Shown here piece by piece: positions 62,240 through 64,000 of a DNA stretch of 64,000 nt. Under the pieces are notes generated by a model. That model made no database searches. It saw only the letters and a program-made list of their open reading frames with translations, and was not told the DNA's origin. The first letter of the stretch is position 1, and each line of letters begins with the position of its first letter. Location: the NCBI RefSeq assembly GCF_014655715.1, contig NZ_BNBM01000004.1, positions 133,639 to 197,638 on the forward strand. The letters run 5' to 3'. This DNA is from Streptomyces lanatus. Its GTDB lineage: Bacteria > Actinomycetota > Actinomycetes > Streptomycetales > Streptomycetaceae. The position numbers were made by a program, and so were the translations under genes.

Positions 62240-63844
62240 TCACGGCAGTCCGATCCCGGCCCCCGGCCCGAGCGGCAGGTCGAAGGCGTAGAAGATGCCG
62301 AGCACGGCCAGCCATGCCCCGATGAAGGGCAGGACGTAGATCGCGAGCCGGGACATGAGGGTGCCCAGCTGCGCGCCCGGTTCGTAGCGGCGCATCAGGG
62401 CCAGGGAGAGGAAGAGGTAGGGGTTGAGCGGCGAGATCATCTGGGTCGCCGAGTCCGCGATCCGGAAGGCCGCCAGGGTCAGCGCCGGGGACATGCCGAT
62501 GAGCATGAAGGTCGGCACGAAGACCGGGGCCATCAGCGACCACAACGCCGACCCGGAGCTGATCAGCATGTTCAGCACGCTGACCACCAGCACGAAGAGC
62601 ACCAGGGCGGTGAAGCCGGTCAGCCCCGCGGACTTCAGCAGCTCCGCGCCCTCCACCGCGAGCAAGGTGCCCAGGTTGGACCAGGTGAAGACCGCGATGA
62701 ACTGCGCGATGACGAGGATGAGCACGATGTAGCCGGACATCGAGGTGACCGACTCGCCCATCATCTTCGGGATGTAGTTGGGGTGCGTGACGGTGCGGGC
62801 CTTCACCCCGAACACCGTGCCCGCGATCACGAACGCGCCGAACAGGATCGGCACGATGCCGCTGAGCGCGGGCGACGGCACGAGCGCGCCGCCCTCGCCG
62901 CGCAGCGGGCTGCCGGGAAGCAGCCAGGCGACCAGCACGATCACGGCGTACGCACATACCGCGGACGTGGCCCAGAGCAGTCCGCGCTTCTGCTCCGCGC
63001 TGATGCCGGCGGGCTCGTCGGACGACGGCTCAGCGGTCTTCTCGCCGGCCGACCCGTCCGACGACTCGGCCGTGCCCAGGGCGGGCAGCCTCGGCTCCAG
63101 CACCCGGGCCGTCAGGAAACCGCCGATGAGGGCGAGCACCACGCTGGCCGAGGCGGTGAAGAAGTAGTTGACGAGGAGGTGCGTGGGCGCGTCCTGTCCG
63201 GCCGGCAGCACGGCCGCGACCTTCTCGGTGATGCCCGCGTACAGCGCGTCGAGGGCGCCGACCGTGAAGCCCGCCGAGTAGCCGGCGCACACGCAGGCGA
63301 AGGCACCGATGAGGCCGGCGACCGGGTGACGGCCGGCCGCCTTGAACACCAGCGCGGCCAGCGGCGGGATCACCAGGAGCGCGATGTCGCTCATCACATG
63401 GCCCTGGCAGGCCACGAACGCCACCACATACGGCAGCAGCCACTTCGGCGCCCTGGCGACGGTCGCCCGGACCGCCGTTTCCAGCAGGCCGGTCCGCTCG
63501 GCGACTCCGACCGCCATCATCATCAGTAGGACGGTGCCCAGGGGCGGGAACCCGGTGAAGTTGGTGAGCGCGTTCTCCAGGAACCAGCTGATGCCGTCGC
63601 CGGTGAGCAGCCCGTGGATCGGGAGGCGTTCGTTCGTGCCCGGCACCGTCACCCCGGCGTTCACCCATGCCAGCGCGGTGGAGACGACGGCGAGGAGGGC
63701 GAAGAGGGCGGTGAAGAGGTAGAAGGGATGCGGCAGCCTGTTGCCCAGGCGTTCCAGGCCGCCCATGACGCGGTCGAGTCGACCGCCGCCGTAGCCGCCG
63801 CCGGCGTCCTGTGACGGGGATGGCGATGCGAGGGTGTCCTGCAT
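62240..63844 (-). CDS. AbgT family transporter
   Basis: A 534-residue membrane transporter of the AbgT family, about 12 helices: PLGTVLLMMMAVGVAERTGL, GHVMSDIALLVIPPLAALVF, then after a hydrophilic loop (about 258-290) SGSALWSLMAPVFVPTFMLI and DSATQMISPLNPYLFLSLAL. E. coli AbgT imports p-aminobenzoyl-glutamate, and other members export sulfonamides. An amidohydrolase gene lies directly upstream on the same strand with 12 bp between, so import followed by hydrolysis of an amidated compound is plausible. Confidence 0.88.
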   Translation of the reverse strand: MQDTLASPSPSQDAGGGYGGGRLDRVMGGLERLGNRLPHPFYLFTALFALLAVVSTALAWVNAGVTVPGTNERLPIHGLLTGDGISWFLENALTNFTGFPPLGTVLLMMMAVGVAERTGLLETAVRATVARAPKWLLPYVVAFVACQGHVMSDIALLVIPPLAALVFKAAGRHPVAGLIGAFACVCAGYSAGFTVGALDALYAGITEKVAAVLPAGQDAPTHLLVNYFFTASASVVLALIGGFLTARVLEPRLPALGTAESSDGSAGEKTAEPSSDEPAGISAEQKRGLLWATSAVCAYAVIVLVAWLLPGSPLRGEGGALVPSPALSGIVPILFGAFVIAGTVFGVKARTVTHPNYIPKMMGESVTSMSGYIVLILVIAQFIAVFTWSNLGTLLAVEGAELLKSAGLTGFTALVLFVLVVSVLNMLISSGSALWSLMAPVFVPTFMLIGMSPALTLAAFRIADSATQMISPLNPYLFLSLALMRRYEPGAQLGTLMSRLAIYVLPFIGAWLAVLGIFYAFDLPLGPGAGIGLP

Positions 63845-63856
63845 GGCGGTCGCCTC

Positions 63857-64000
63857 TCAGTCGATGAGTTCGGCTCGTGCGGTGAGGGTGTTCTTGCGTA
63901 TGACGCCCTGCTGGATCACACAGCGGATGTGCGTGGGGTCGGCGAGCAGGGAGATGTCGGCCAGCGGATCGCCGTCGCACACGACGAGGTCCGCGGCCTT
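63857..64000 (-). CDS. Amidohydrolase, C-terminal end (partial, enters from beyond the window)
   Basis: The last 47 codons of a longer gene: ADLVVCDGDPLADISLLADP and IRCVIQQGVIRKN, then ELID and stop. The ADLVV-x-DGDPL stretch and the following conserved region are the usual C-terminal strands of metal-dependent amidohydrolases (imidazolonepropionase-like/aminoacylase-type). The active site lies outside the window. The gene ends 12 bp before the AbgT start, in the same operon. Confidence 0.75.
   Translation of the reverse strand, partial: KAADLVVCDGDPLADISLLADPTHIRCVIQQGVIRKNTLTARAELID

Noticed and set aside
1..64000. CRISPR arrays, tRNA and rRNA genes
   Set aside because: I looked for regularly spaced repeats, for tRNA-like T-arm sequences and for rRNA stretches, and saw none. 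This was by eye; a tRNAscan or repeat search would be needed to be sure.

Overview
The window is high-GC actinobacterial DNA and almost certainly Streptomyces. The signs are strong third-position GC, frequent GTG starts, many ATGA start/stop overlaps, NarL-type two-component systems, MsiK-less sugar importers, an HbpS/SenS/SenR locus and DUF6777/PASTA lipoproteins. The content looks accessory, as on a chromosome arm. Metabolic, resistance and regulatory islands are separated by decayed insertion sequences (IS5, IS1380 and ISAs1 types) and by gene fragments (MFS, ArsR, ECF sigma, LacI, FAD oxidoreductase). No tRNA, rRNA, CRISPR array or intact transposase was seen.

Region 1 (1-13.5 kb). A frameshifted MFS tail is followed by a SulP anion permease divergent from a MerR regulator with a clear operator, then a quinone-oxidoreductase-like enzyme and an ArsR-MFS pair. 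Next comes an arsenic-resistance block: ArsO-like flavoprotein, aquaporin and ArsR on one strand, and arsC-trxB-trxA on the other, divergent from a 22-bp palindrome. This suggests As(V) reduction by a thioredoxin-coupled ArsC and arsenite exit through an aquaglyceroporin instead of ArsB/Acr3. The block ends in a frameshifted oxidoreductase cut off by IS5 debris. A LysR regulator is divergent from a stand-alone CTP-synthase-type amidotransferase.

Region 2 (13.5-26.2 kb). Small and hypothetical genes lead to a DUF6777/PASTA lipoprotein, an orphan receiver protein and a NarL two-component system. A compact amino-acid module follows: N-succinylamino-acid racemase, GNAT acyltransferase, PucR regulator, M20 desuccinylase and APC permease. 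Together these match the known route that converts D- to L-amino acids irreversibly through N-succinyl intermediates.

Region 3 (26.2-41.2 kb). This holds a DUF1963-like/SUKH fusion, an LRV-repeat protein, two PIG-L deacetylases around a PPOX protein and a SenS/SenR-like two-component pair. Beside the pair is a Tat-type solute-binding protein with a perfect LacI-type operator but only a fragment of a lacI gene. The region ends with a 1036-residue multidomain GH18 protein that has no signal peptide and carries a hydrophobic segment plus a DUF6973-like C-terminus. This is the most unusual gene of the window.

Region 4 (41.2-52 kb). IS1380 and ISAs1 debris surround a DHFR-like reductase. A DeoR regulator and a polyol-type ABC importer (binding protein and two permeases, no ATPase) follow, then hbpS divergent from senS-senR, the haem/redox sensing system known from S. 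reticuli.

Region 5 (52-64 kb). It holds a CBS-BON protein with a shortened second CBS domain, NfeD-SPFH membrane-microdomain genes, an F420-type LLM oxidoreductase and a hexapeptide acetyltransferase. It continues with an Lrp-EamA pair, an AadA-like nucleotidyltransferase overlapping an alpha/beta hydrolase, a secreted sorbosone-dehydrogenase-like protein, a DUF2975-HTH pair behind twin palindromes, an AbgT transporter and the end of an amidohydrolase.
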